28,775 nucleotides of DNA from Chloroflexaceae bacterium (lineage in GTDB: Bacteria; Chloroflexota; Chloroflexia; Chloroflexales; Chloroflexaceae), in NCBI GenBank assembly GCA_026417815.1, contig JAOACN010000669.1, forward strand, positions 1 to 28,775. Direction: 5' to 3'. Under the pieces are notes generated by a model. It was not told the DNA's origin. It ran no database searches and saw only the letters and a program-made list of their open reading frames with translations. Of the stretch, positions 12,632 to 20,107 are shown one piece after another (the stretch's first letter is position 1; the number at the start of each line of letters is the position of its first letter). A program made the translations under genes and the position numbers.

Positions 12632-13249
12632 ATGACCTTTTCGCGCGGTGAGGGTCTGATCGCCGGGCCGGTGGCGCGGTTGATCGAAGAGTTCAGCAAG
12701 CTGCCAGGTATCGGCCCGAAGACGGCCTCGCGGCTCACGTTCTATTTGTTGCGCGCCGAGGAAGAACAGGCGCGCGCCCTCGCGCAGGCGTTGCTCGATC
12801 TGCGCGAGCGCGTTACCCTCTGCACCCGGTGTTACAACATCACCGTCGGCGAACTCTGCCCGATCTGCGCCGATCCTGCCCGCGATCAGACCAGGATCTG
12901 CGTGGTCGAGGAGCCGCTGGATGTTCTGGCCATCGAGCGCACCGGCGTGTACCGCGGACTGTACCACGTGCTCCACGGCCATCTGGCGCCCCTCGAAGGC
13001 ATCTACCGCGAGAACCTGAAGATTGACGAGTTGCTTGCCCGCGTGCGCGCCGAACCGGTGGACGAGGTGATCCTGGCCACCAATCCCAACACCGAGGGCG
13101 AGGCGACCGCGTTTTTGCTTCTGCGCGACCTGGCGCCATTGGGGGTGCGCGTGACGCGCATCTCCCGCGGGTTGCCGACCGGCGGCGATCTGGAGTGGGC
13201 CGACCCCGACACCCTTGGCGCGGCGCTGGAGGGGCGCCGCGAGTTGTAG
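12632..13249 (+). CDS. recR: Recombination mediator RecR
   Basis: From the ATG at 12632 the protein has 205 residues, the usual RecR length. It shows the N-terminal helix-hairpin-helix (FSKLPGIGPKTASRLTFYLL, 21-40), the zinc finger with Cys64, Cys67, Cys76 and Cys79 (CTRCYN, CPIC), and the Toprim domain (about 87-170: ICVVEEPLDVLAIE, ATNPNTEGEATA). RecR forms clamp-like tetramers and acts with RecO/RecF to load RecA at single-strand gaps. The frame is open back to a TTG at 12575, but homologous length and sequence start near PVARLIEEF, so the ATG is preferred even though its SD is poor. It follows ybaB by 83 bp. Confidence 0.94.
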   Translation: MTFSRGEGLIAGPVARLIEEFSKLPGIGPKTASRLTFYLLRAEEEQARALAQALLDLRERVTLCTRCYNITVGELCPICADPARDQTRICVVEEPLDVLAIERTGVYRGLYHVLHGHLAPLEGIYRENLKIDELLARVRAEPVDEVILATNPNTEGEATAFLLLRDLAPLGVRVTRISRGLPTGGDLEWADPDTLGAALEGRREL

Positions 13250-13271
13250 TATCCCGAAGGAGCTTCGCCCG

Positions 13272-13634
13272 ATGAGCCTGACGACGATCCTCCACAATAC
13301 CCTCGATCTGGTGCACCAGGCGAAGTTCGCGGGTGTGGTCGGCACCGATGGGCTGGGCATCGAGATGGTCTTCGTGGATGAGGCGGCAGCCTACGATCTG
13401 GAACTTGCGGAGATCGAACTGGCCAGTCTGGCCGCGCTGGCCACCTCCGCCTCGGGCCGCATGGGGGCCGGTCTGGCGCGCGCCCTGACGCTCGAAACCG
13501 ACGCCCTTACCTTCCTGGCCCTGCTGATCACCCCCGATTACTTCGCCGTCCTCGGCCTGCCCGCCGGCGCCGATGCGGCCCATGCCCGCAGCGTGCTGGA
13601 GCAGATGGTTGAGCGCATGCGCGCGGAGTTGTAG
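13272..13634 (+). CDS. Roadblock/LC7-like small protein
   Basis: The 120-residue product has the alternating helix and strand pattern of roadblock/LC7 proteins: N-terminal helix TILHNTLDLVHQAKFAGVVG, strand IEMVFVDEAA, a Gly/Ala-rich middle (LAALATSASGRMGAGLARAL) and C-terminal strands TFLALLITPDYFAVLGLPAG followed by a helix. Bacterial members often regulate small Ras-like GTPases or polarity systems; none is encoded here. It starts 22 bp after recR with a GAAGGAG upstream that sits in a small hairpin (CGAAG/CTTCG), which might affect initiation. It is the last gene before a strong terminator and is probably co-transcribed with recR. Family assignment is by overall pattern and is moderate. 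Confidence 0.7.
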   Translation: MSLTTILHNTLDLVHQAKFAGVVGTDGLGIEMVFVDEAAAYDLELAEIELASLAALATSASGRMGAGLARALTLETDALTFLALLITPDYFAVLGLPAGADAAHARSVLEQMVERMRAEL

Positions 13635-13657
13635 GAGCCTCTCTGGTTCATATTCGC

Positions 13658-13692
13658 GAGAAGCGCCGAGGGCCGTGCCCTCGGCGCTTCTC
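13658..13692 (+). terminator. Strong 16-bp hairpin ending the dnaX-recR cluster
   Basis: GAGAAGCGCCGAGGGC (13658-13673) and GCCCTCGGCGCTTCTC (13677-13692) are perfect arms around CGT, 24 nt after the roadblock gene stop. Only CTTGTGG follows, so the U tract is weak. It lies between convergent operons. Confidence 0.65.
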
Positions 13693-13766
13693 CTTGTGGA
13701 GGTTCGGAGGGGTTTCGCACCTTCCACTACCTCTTTCCGGCGCGGCGCAGCAGTACCGGAACGGGT

Positions 13767-13783
13767 GGGAAACCAGGTTTCCC
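13767..13783. repeat. Palindromic repeat, GGGGAAACC family
   Basis: GGGAAACC and GGTTTCCC around one A, between the roadblock gene and the convergent hydrolase. Confidence 0.7.
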
Positions 13784-13816
13784 CACGCCCCTGCCTGAGG
13801 GGAGGGCGGATAGACC

Positions 13817-15073
13817 CTACACCCCCGTCGCGCCCTGGATCCACGCCATCGCCTTATCGGCGAGGCGGTCGAGGGCCTGCACCGACAGGGCGATGTGCTC
13901 TTCGAGGGTGTCTTCGATCTTGTTGTGGGAAATGCCCCCCAGGCTCTGCACGAAGAGCATCACGGTGGGGATGCCCGCCCGGGCCACCTCAGCCGCGTCG
14001 TGCAGGGGGCCGCTCGGCAGGCGATGGGCCGCTCCGGCCACCTCGCGGATCGCCGCTTCGCCCAGGGCGATCAGGTCGGGGTGGAAGGGAATGGGGTCAA
14101 TCCTCCAGATCGGCGCCCAGGCCACCGCGCAGCCCTCCTCGGCGGCGAAGCGCCCCGCCGCCTCCCGGGCCTCCTGGAGCACCGCCGCCAGCGCCGCCGC
14201 GTCCATGTGGCGCTGATCCAGCGTGACGATGCATTCCCCCACCACGGCCGTCACGATGCCTGGATGGGTGACGCAGCTCCCGATGGTGCAGACCCCTCCG
14301 TGCCGCGCGGCGATCGCGCGGATCTCCAGGCCCAGCTTCGCCGCGGCGGCGAAGGCGTCGCGGCGCCGGTTCATCGGCGTTGAGCCGGCATGGGCCGCCT
14401 GGCCGGTGAAGGTGATGCGGTGGCGCTCCACGCCGAAGGTGCCGATCACCACGCCCAGGGGCAGGCCCAGATCCTCGAGTACCGGCCCCTGCTCGATGTG
14501 CAGTTCCAGGTAGGCCGCGGCGTTGGCCCGCTGGCGCCGGGCGGCCAGCATGCCCTCCAGGTTCACGCCGTGCGCGGCCAGGGCCTCGGGCAACGGGATG
14601 CCGTCACGGTCGCGCAGGCCGGCGACGCTCGCAGGGTCGAGCGTGCCCGAGAAGGCGCTGGAGCCAAGCAGGCTGCGCCCGAAGCGGGCGCCCTCTTCGT
14701 CGGCCCAGTCTACCAGGCGCAGCGTGACCGGCGGCGTGCCTTCGGCGGCGACGCGGCGCAGCACTTCGAGGCCGGCAAGCACGTTCCGGGAGCCGTCGAG
14801 CCAGCCGCCGTTAGGCACCGAGTCCAGGTGGCCGCCGATCAGCAGGGCCCGTTCCGAGGCGCCCGGCAGGGGGGCCCAGAGGTTGCCGGCCTCGTCCATC
14901 TCAACGCGCACCGGCAGGTCGGCCAGTTTCGCCCGGTACCACTCCCGCGCCGCCGCCCAGGGATCGGTCCAGGCCACCCGTTGCGCGCCATCGGCGTTGC
15001 CCGTCAGGGCCCGCAACTCTTTCAGTTCGGCGATGGTGCGGGCCGGGTTGAGGGTTGAGGTTGTCATGGCCAT
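13817..15073 (-). CDS. M20-family N-carbamoyl amino acid hydrolase (ureidopropionase/allantoate-type)
   Basis: The 418-residue protein belongs to the Zn-dependent M20 amidohydrolases that remove a carbamoyl group (beta-ureidopropionase, L-carbamoylase, allantoate amidohydrolase). Metal-site motifs are visible: GGHLDSVPNGG with His82, LDG with Asp93, ADEEG with Glu126/127, ELHIEQGP with His192 and GGISHNKIED with His383; the lid domain is about 210-325, with GQAAHAGSTPM for dimer contacts. An oddity is DGSRNVLAGLE at 93-103, where the family normally has DGALGVLA or similar. A second ATG at 15067 has better spacing from AAGGG, so the true start may be two codons later. Last gene of the uptake operon; it would act on the product of the dihydropyrimidinase just upstream. 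Confidence 0.88.
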   Translation of the reverse strand: MAMTTSTLNPARTIAELKELRALTGNADGAQRVAWTDPWAAAREWYRAKLADLPVRVEMDEAGNLWAPLPGASERALLIGGHLDSVPNGGWLDGSRNVLAGLEVLRRVAAEGTPPVTLRLVDWADEEGARFGRSLLGSSAFSGTLDPASVAGLRDRDGIPLPEALAAHGVNLEGMLAARRQRANAAAYLELHIEQGPVLEDLGLPLGVVIGTFGVERHRITFTGQAAHAGSTPMNRRRDAFAAAAKLGLEIRAIAARHGGVCTIGSCVTHPGIVTAVVGECIVTLDQRHMDAAALAAVLQEAREAAGRFAAEEGCAVAWAPIWRIDPIPFHPDLIALGEAAIREVAGAAHRLPSGPLHDAAEVARAGIPTVMLFVQSLGGISHNKIEDTLEEHIALSVQALDRLADKAMAWIQGATGV

Positions 15074-15126
15074 GCCCTTTTTGTGGTGCTACAACGGGGC
15101 GTCCCCGTTAACCTTTTTGGAGGGGC

Positions 15127-15149
15127 GCGGGGAGGCGGAGCCTCCCCGC
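15127..15149. repeat. 10-bp perfect hairpin in operon gap
   Basis: GCGGGGAGGC and GCCTCCCCGC around GGA. One of three stems in the 228-bp gap between dihydropyrimidinase and the M20 hydrolase. Confidence 0.65.
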
Positions 15150-15157
15150 AACTACCT

Positions 15158-15226
15158 GCCGTTCCGCCCGCGGCGGGCGCGCGCCTTCGTGAACCTGGAC
15201 ACGTCCGCCACTGCGGGCGGAACGGC
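15158..15226. repeat. 14-bp inverted repeat in operon gap
   Basis: GCCGTTCCGCCCGC (15158-15171) and GCGGGCGGAACGGC (15213-15226) are perfect complements around 41 nt. Its size and ends recall a small non-coding repeat element. Confidence 0.65.
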
Positions 15227-15235
15227 GCCGATCGT

Positions 15236-15252
15236 GGAGGGCGCAGCCCTCC
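15236..15252. repeat. Palindrome, GGGAGGGC family
   Basis: GGAGGGC and GCCCTCC around GCA, the same centre as the copy at 27818. Confidence 0.6.
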
Positions 15253-15301
15253 GCACCTCCTCAAGACGGTTGTGCGACGGGCCGCGCAGCGAAACCGTAG
15301 C

Positions 15302-16702
15302 TTACACGCTGAACGGCGCGCGATGCACGAAGCGCCCCGTGCCGGCCTCGCCGGTCCAGGTGTCCCCCTCGACGATCACCCGGCCCCGCGAGAGCACCAC
15401 CCGCGGCGCGCCGGTGACCGCCCAGCCTTCGTAGAGGGTGTAGTCGGTGCGCTGGTGCAGCGTGGCGGCGCTGAGGGTGCGCCGGGCCTCGGGGTCCCAC
15501 ACCACGATGTCGGCGTCGGCGCCGGGGGTGAGGGTGCCCTTGCGGGGGTAGCAGCCGAAGAGCCTGGCGGGGTTGGTGCAGCACAGTTCCACCCAGCGAT
15601 TGAGGGAGATGCGACCCGCCCGGACGCCGTAGGTGTAGAGGAGCATCATCCGCTCCTCGATGCCGGGGCAGCCGTTGGGGATTTTGGCGAAGCTCTCCCG
15701 GCCCAGTTCCTTGCCGGCGGGGCGCCCCTCGATGCCGCCCTGGAACCAGAACGGGCAGTGGTCGGTGGAGACCACCTGGAGCGAATTATCGGCCACCCCC
15801 TGCCAGAGGGCCTCCTGGTCGTGGGGGGAGCGGAAGGGTGGCGAGCAGACCCATTTGGCCCCCTCAAAGCCCTCGCGCGCCAGGTCGTCTTTGGTGAAGA
15901 AGAAGTACTGGGTGCAGGTCTCGGCGAAAATCTGCCCCGCCCTGCCCCGGGCGCGGGCCAGGCGCACCGCCTCCAGCGCGCCCGCGTTGGTCAGGTGCAC
16001 CACGTAGAGCGGCGCGCCGGCCACTTCGGCCAGGCGCACGGCGCGGGCGGTGGCCTCGGCTTCCAGCTCGGGGGGGCGCGTCAGGGCGTGGTACTTCGGG
16101 GCGAGCTGTCCGGCGGCCACCGCCTCGCGAATGAGCACGTCAATCGCGTCGCCATTCTCGGCGTGGACCATGATCAACAGGCGGTGCTGCGCCGCCTGCT
16201 GCATGGCGCGAAAGAGGGTCATATCGTCAACCTGTAGCGCGCCCTTGTAGGCCATGAAGAGCTTCATGCTCGTGGCGCCGTACTCGACGCAGCGGGGCAT
16301 TTCGTCGAGCACGCTGTCGGGCAGATCGGTGATGGCCACGTGGAAGCCGTAGTCAATCACCGCCTTGCCCTCGGCTTTGGCGTGCCAGAGGTCGAGCGTC
16401 TCGCGCAGGGTCGCGCCACGGGGCTGGATGGCGAAGTCAATGTGCATGGTGGTGCCGCCGAAAGCGGCCGCGCGCTGGCCGGTGAAGAAATCGTCCGACG
16501 AGACCGTGCCTCCGAAGGGCATATCCAGGTGCGTATGCACATCAATGCCGCCGGGGATGACATAGGCGCCACTGGCGTCAATCACCGTGTTCCCGCTCAA
16601 CCCCTGGCCCACGGCGACGATCCGCTCGCCTTCGATCAAGACATCGGCAGCGAAGGTGTCGCTGGCCGTGACGACGGTTCCACCTTTGATCAGCGTTGAC
16701 AC
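15302..16702 (-). CDS. Dihydropyrimidinase / hydantoinase
   Basis: The 466-residue cyclic amidohydrolase opens the ring of dihydropyrimidines or 5-substituted hydantoins to N-carbamoyl amino acids. The binuclear zinc site is complete: GGIDVHTHLD with His56 and His58, carboxylated Lys147 in TSMKLFMAYKG, His180 in IMVHAENG, His236 in YVVHLTN and Asp314 in STDHCPF. Length and the C-terminal composite beta domain (LTPGADADIVVWDPEA) are normal for the D-hydantoinase/dihydropyrimidinase group. The start is GTG at 16702 with AAAGGAG seven nt upstream. It is in an operon with the M20 carbamoyl hydrolase, which does the next step, and with an ABC importer. Pyrimidine versus hydantoin preference cannot be decided from sequence. 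Confidence 0.93.
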   Translation of the reverse strand: MSTLIKGGTVVTASDTFAADVLIEGERIVAVGQGLSGNTVIDASGAYVIPGGIDVHTHLDMPFGGTVSSDDFFTGQRAAAFGGTTMHIDFAIQPRGATLRETLDLWHAKAEGKAVIDYGFHVAITDLPDSVLDEMPRCVEYGATSMKLFMAYKGALQVDDMTLFRAMQQAAQHRLLIMVHAENGDAIDVLIREAVAAGQLAPKYHALTRPPELEAEATARAVRLAEVAGAPLYVVHLTNAGALEAVRLARARGRAGQIFAETCTQYFFFTKDDLAREGFEGAKWVCSPPFRSPHDQEALWQGVADNSLQVVSTDHCPFWFQGGIEGRPAGKELGRESFAKIPNGCPGIEERMMLLYTYGVRAGRISLNRWVELCCTNPARLFGCYPRKGTLTPGADADIVVWDPEARRTLSAATLHQRTDYTLYEGWAVTGAPRVVLSRGRVIVEGDTWTGEAGTGRFVHRAPFSV

Positions 16703-16733
16703 AGGTTAGCTCCTTTGATGATTCCATGATGTT

Positions 16734-16755
16734 CTGGGAGGGTGAGCCCTCCCAG
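16734..16755. repeat. Palindrome, GGGAGGGC family
   Basis: CTGGGAGGG and CCCTCCCAG, 9-bp perfect arms around TGAG, in the gap between the LLM gene and dihydropyrimidinase. Confidence 0.65.
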
Positions 16756-16776
16756 CCCCTCCCCTCAGGCAGGGGT

Positions 16777-16799
16777 GGGGGGAAACCAGGTTTCCCCCC
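16777..16799. repeat. Palindromic repeat, GGGGAAACC family
   Basis: GGGGGGAAACC and GGTTTCCCCCC, 11-bp perfect arms around A; same operon gap as the preceding palindrome. Confidence 0.8.
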
Positions 16800-16879
16800 C
16801 TCTCCTCCAACCGGCCGAGGAACGAGGCGCCTGGGCGAGCCAGGCCCTCCCTGCCGAAGGCAGCGTTCGTGGACGCATT

Positions 16880-17875
16880 CTACGCGCTGAACTCCGGTGT
16901 CAGGCGCGCGTACTGCTCCAGACACCCCTCCTCATCGCCGGACATCAGGTAGATGTTGAACTGATCGACGCCAATCGCTGCCAGTTCCTCCAGGCGGCGG
17001 CGGTGCTCCTCCGGCGGGCCGACGATGCAGAACCGGTCCACCACCTCGTCGCTCACAAAGGCGGCGTTGGACGAGCCGACCTCAGCGTGCTTGCGGTAGT
17101 CGTAGCCCTCGCGGTTCTGGACGTAGGTGGTGAGCGCCGGGGGGAGTTCGGCGGGATCGTAGCGTGACAGGAGATCAATCACGTGATTCGAGACAAGAGC
17201 GGGGAACCAGCGCACCCGGTCGCGGGCCAGGGCCAGATCATCGGAAACCCACACGGGGGCCGCGGCCATCACCTTGATCGAAGCGGGATCGCGCCCGGCG
17301 GCGCGGGCGCCTTCGTGGACGAAGGTCAGGGACCAGCGGATCAGGTCGGGATCGGCGAACTGTAGAATCACCCCGTCGGCGATGCGCCCGGTGAGGTGCA
17401 GGGCCTTCGGGCCATAGGCCGCTACCCAGACCGGCAGTTGATAGCCTGGATTGGCCCATGTCAGGCGCACCGGCGCGCCCTCGTGTTCGACCTCGGCGCC
17501 GGTGGCCAGGGCCTGGATCTTGCGGGTGGCGATCTCCAGGTTTTCCAGGGTGGTGGGCTTCTTGCCCAGGACACGACGGGAACTGTCGCCGCGCCCGATG
17601 CCGAGATCCATGCGCCCGCCGGAGATCAGATTAAGGGTGGCCAGGGCGCTGGCAGTGACGGTGACATCGCGCACGGCGGGATTGGTGACGCAGGTGCCCA
17701 GGCGCATACGCTCGGTGTTGGCGGCCATGAGCGTGAGCAGCGGATAGGGTTCCTGCCAGAGCACGTGGGAGTCGAAGACCCAGCCGTAGCTAAAGCCGGC
17801 CGCCTCGGCCTGGCGGGTCAGGGCCACGCTGCGAGCCGGCGGCATGTCCAGTTTCAGAGTGATGGCAAAATCCAT
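16880..17875 (-). CDS. LLM-class (luciferase-like) F420- or flavin-dependent oxidoreductase
   Basis: From the ATG at 17875 (AAAGGTG upstream) the product has 331 residues with the bacterial luciferase TIM-barrel pattern: MDFAITLKLD strand 1, FSYGWVFDSHVLWQEPYPLL, RMRLGTCVTNP, GRMDLGIGRGDSSRRVLG and LPVWVAAYGPKALHLTGRIADG. It resembles the LLM family I know as TIGR03842 (F420-dependent oxidoreductase, CPS_4043 type), which is often found beside dihydropyrimidinase and NMT1/THI5-like transporters. The chemistry is unproven; it could reduce or oxidise a cyclic amide before hydrolysis, by analogy to RutA, a flavin LLM enzyme of pyrimidine degradation. Cofactor (F420 or FMN) is not decidable from the visible motifs. 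The upstream extension of the frame to 17953 runs through a palindrome and was rejected. Confidence 0.85.
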   Translation of the reverse strand: MDFAITLKLDMPPARSVALTRQAEAAGFSYGWVFDSHVLWQEPYPLLTLMAANTERMRLGTCVTNPAVRDVTVTASALATLNLISGGRMDLGIGRGDSSRRVLGKKPTTLENLEIATRKIQALATGAEVEHEGAPVRLTWANPGYQLPVWVAAYGPKALHLTGRIADGVILQFADPDLIRWSLTFVHEGARAAGRDPASIKVMAAAPVWVSDDLALARDRVRWFPALVSNHVIDLLSRYDPAELPPALTTYVQNREGYDYRKHAEVGSSNAAFVSDEVVDRFCIVGPPEEHRRRLEELAAIGVDQFNIYLMSGDEEGCLEQYARLTPEFSA

Positions 17876-17927
17876 AAAGCACCTTTCACGACCTTCTCGG
17901 GCGCCCACGGCGCCGCCTGCCGGTGGA

Positions 17928-17956
17928 GGTATGGGGGAACCGGGTTCCCCCATACC
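17928..17956. repeat. Palindromic repeat, GGGGAAACC family (variant)
   Basis: GGTATGGGGGAACC and GGTTCCCCCATACC, 14-bp perfect arms around G, in the gap between the binding-protein and LLM genes. Confidence 0.8.
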
Positions 17957-17986
17957 GGATCTCGGCTACTACTGCGCCGGAACGGG

Positions 17987-18017
17987 GCCGAAGCATTGGC
18001 GCAGCCAATGCTTCGGC
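17987..18017. repeat. 14-bp hairpin directly after the binding-protein stop
   Basis: GCCGAAGCATTGGC and GCCAATGCTTCGGC, perfect arms around GCA, ending 1 bp from the stop codon of the binding-protein gene. The stem sequence recurs at 25864-25889. It could protect the 3' end of the abundant binding-protein message, as REP stems do in other importer operons. Confidence 0.7.
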
Positions 18018-18018
18018 A

Positions 18019-19068
18019 CTACTTCGTTGCCATTTCCCAGATTTCGTGGGTATATGCCGACTCATCGGCGGGTTGCTTAATCCCCCCGAACTGCAAAGCG
18101 GTATCCGCCGCAAACTTGAACAGCGACGGCTCCAGGTAGCCGATCTTCGTATTCGGGTCAATCGGATCGCCCCAGATCAGCTTGTTGATCTCGTCCATCT
18201 GCCAGGTCTGGGCCTCTTTGGTCATCACGCCGCCGCTATCCTGCTTCAGTACGATCTCAACACAGCTCTCGGGGTTATCGCGGCAATAGGCCCAACCTTT
18301 GAACGAGGCCCGCAGGAAGCGGGCGGCGATGTCCTTGTTCTGAGGATCGGCATTGAGCCAGTCCTCGGTCACGAAGATGCCATCCTCGGGCATAGCGGTG
18401 CCTTCGGCGTTGTAATCGAGGATGTTCAACTCTTCGATGGTGTGGCCGGCGCTGAGCACCTGGTACAGTTCGTTGTAGGTCATTGCCGCGGCCGAGTCGA
18501 CCTCGCGGTTGAGCAGCAGGTTCATATCGAAGGGCTGCTGCACCAGGGTCAGATCGGTATCCTTATTGAGGTTGTACTTGCTGAGGGTTGCCAGCAGGTT
18601 ATACTCGTTCCCTCCGAACCAGACCGCCACCTTGCGCCCCTTGAGGTCGGCGGGCGAGGTGATGTTGCTATCCTTCCAGGAGAGCTGGCGCATCCCGGCG
18701 CGGGTGAAGACCTGGGCGATGTTGATCAGCGGGACGCCCTGTTCGCGGGTGGCGAGCAGGCTGGCCATCCAGTTAATGCCGAACTCGGCCTGGCCAGCGG
18801 CGACCACCTGCTCGGGCACAATGTCGGGGCCGCCGGGCAGAATGGTCACGTCAAGCCCTTCTTCGGCGTAGAAGCCCTGGTCGAGGGCGGCGTAGTAGCC
18901 GGCGAACTGGGCCTGGGGCACCCACTTCAACTGCAGCCGCACGGGAACGAGGGCGGCGGGGGCGGTGGTGGGCGCAGCGGCGGGCGCCTGGCCGCACGCG
19001 GCCAGCAGGGCGCCGATCAGCAGCAGGGCGGCGATCCATCCGAAACGTCTGGGCATCTGCACGGTCAT
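18019..19068 (-). CDS. ABC importer substrate-binding lipoprotein, NMT1/THI5-like
   Basis: The 349-residue protein has a lipoprotein signal (ALLLIGALLAAC, lipid Cys25), an Ala/Pro/Thr linker and then the NMT1/THI5-like fold: LKWVPQAQFAGYYAALDQGF at about 47-66, GGPDIVPEQVVAAGQAEFGI, LKGRKVAVWFGGNEYNLLAT and MPEDGIFVTEDWL. Members bind pyrimidine or thiamine-precursor-like, riboflavin-like or sulfonate ligands. The pocket aromatic residues (Trp, Tyr of WVPQAQFAGYY) favour a flat ring ligand. AAGGAGG lies immediately before the ATG at 19068, so a GTG at 19062, seven nt from the SD, may be the real start. It supplies substrate to the permeases and ATPase encoded upstream in the operon. Confidence 0.92.
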   Translation of the reverse strand: MTVQMPRRFGWIAALLLIGALLAACGQAPAAAPTTAPAALVPVRLQLKWVPQAQFAGYYAALDQGFYAEEGLDVTILPGGPDIVPEQVVAAGQAEFGINWMASLLATREQGVPLINIAQVFTRAGMRQLSWKDSNITSPADLKGRKVAVWFGGNEYNLLATLSKYNLNKDTDLTLVQQPFDMNLLLNREVDSAAAMTYNELYQVLSAGHTIEELNILDYNAEGTAMPEDGIFVTEDWLNADPQNKDIAARFLRASFKGWAYCRDNPESCVEIVLKQDSGGVMTKEAQTWQMDEINKLIWGDPIDPNTKIGYLEPSLFKFAADTALQFGGIKQPADESAYTHEIWEMATK

Positions 19069-19160
19069 TCCTCCTTGTCAACCAACCCGAACACGAATAG
19101 TCAACCCGTGCTCCGTTGCCGGCGGGCGGCGCTGCCCGGCTGGGATCGAACAGGTTTTCC

Positions 19161-19181
19161 CGGGAGGGCAAAGCCCTCCCG
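19161..19181. repeat. Palindrome, GGGAGGGC family
   Basis: CGGGAGGGC and GCCCTCCCG, 9-bp perfect arms around AAA, in the gap between permease and binding-protein genes. Confidence 0.65.
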
Positions 19182-19247
19182 TACCCTTCCGTACGGCGGG
19201 GGATGGGATGTTGCCGGGCGGGCCGCGCCCTCCCGGCGGCGGAGGGT

Positions 19248-19268
19248 CGGGGAAGCCAGGTTTCCCCG
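19248..19268. repeat. Palindromic repeat, GGGGAAACC family
   Basis: CGGGGAAGCC and GGTTTCCCCG pair over 10 bp with one G-U wobble around A; 14 bp after the permease stop. Confidence 0.7.
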
Positions 19269-19282
19269 TTCCCCCGCAACGG

Positions 19283-20107
19283 CTATTGTTGGCGGCCCCG
19301 TTTCCAGGGCATGGCGGCGCGCTCGGCGAGCACCACCGCCAGGTAGAAGGCCAGCCCGAAGAGGCAGGCGACCAGGATGGCCGACCAGGCCTCGCGGGTG
19401 CGCAGAATGCCGGCCTGGGTCTTGATGTACACCCCCAGGGCGTTCTGTGGACCGCCGAAGAACTCGGCCACCACCGCGCCGATCATGCTGAGCGTGGCGC
19501 AGACCCGCAGCGCGCCGAAGAGAAAGGGCAACGCTGCTGGCGCCCGCAGTTTGGCGAACACCACCCGCTGCGGCGCGGCGTAGGAGCGCATCAGCATCAG
19601 CGCGTCGGCGGTGGGCGACACCAGGCCGCGATAGACGCTCACCAGGGTCGGGAAGAAGGTCATCACCGCTACCACGGCGATTTTCGAGAGCGGGCTGACG
19701 CTTCCGAGCCAGATGCCCATCAACGGCGAGAGGGCGATAATGGGCACCGCGCTGGCCGCAACTGCCAGTGGCACCAACCCATCGGCGACCACGCGCCAGC
19801 GCACGCAGAGCGCCGCTACCAGGCAGCCCAGGCTCGCGCCGATGGCGCATCCAACGACCGCATTGGTAAACGTGACCAGCCCGATACGCAGCAAGAAGGC
19901 CGGGCGGGCCAGGAAGGTCTCCAGGATCTGGCTGGGGGCGGGCAGCAGGTAGATGGGGATCTGCAAGAACCGCACCGCCAGTTCCCACAGCCCGATGACC
20001 AGCGCGAAGGTGAGCAGTGGGGGCCACAGGTCGCGCGCGCTGAGACCCTTGCGCACCGCTCGACTCGCCTGGGGTGCCACCGTGGTTGCCTGTAGCGGGG
20101 CGCTCAT
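19283..20107 (-). CDS. ABC importer permease (SsuC/TauC/ThiX type), first
   Basis: The 274-residue membrane protein has about six helices and the BPD_transp_1 coupling region at about 174-200 (SYAAPQRVVFAKLRAPAALP). The N-terminal LWPPLLTFALVIGLWELAVR and the LLPAPSQIL motif are typical of the taurine/sulfonate/pyrimidine-type permeases that pair with NMT1-like binding proteins. The ATG overlaps the stop of the ATPase gene (ATGA), so the two are translationally coupled. A second, different permease is encoded upstream; together they could form a heterodimeric pore. Confidence 0.9.
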   Translation of the reverse strand: MSAPLQATTVAPQASRAVRKGLSARDLWPPLLTFALVIGLWELAVRFLQIPIYLLPAPSQILETFLARPAFLLRIGLVTFTNAVVGCAIGASLGCLVAALCVRWRVVADGLVPLAVAASAVPIIALSPLMGIWLGSVSPLSKIAVVAVMTFFPTLVSVYRGLVSPTADALMLMRSYAAPQRVVFAKLRAPAALPFLFGALRVCATLSMIGAVVAEFFGGPQNALGVYIKTQAGILRTREAWSAILVACLFGLAFYLAVVLAERAAMPWKRGRQQ

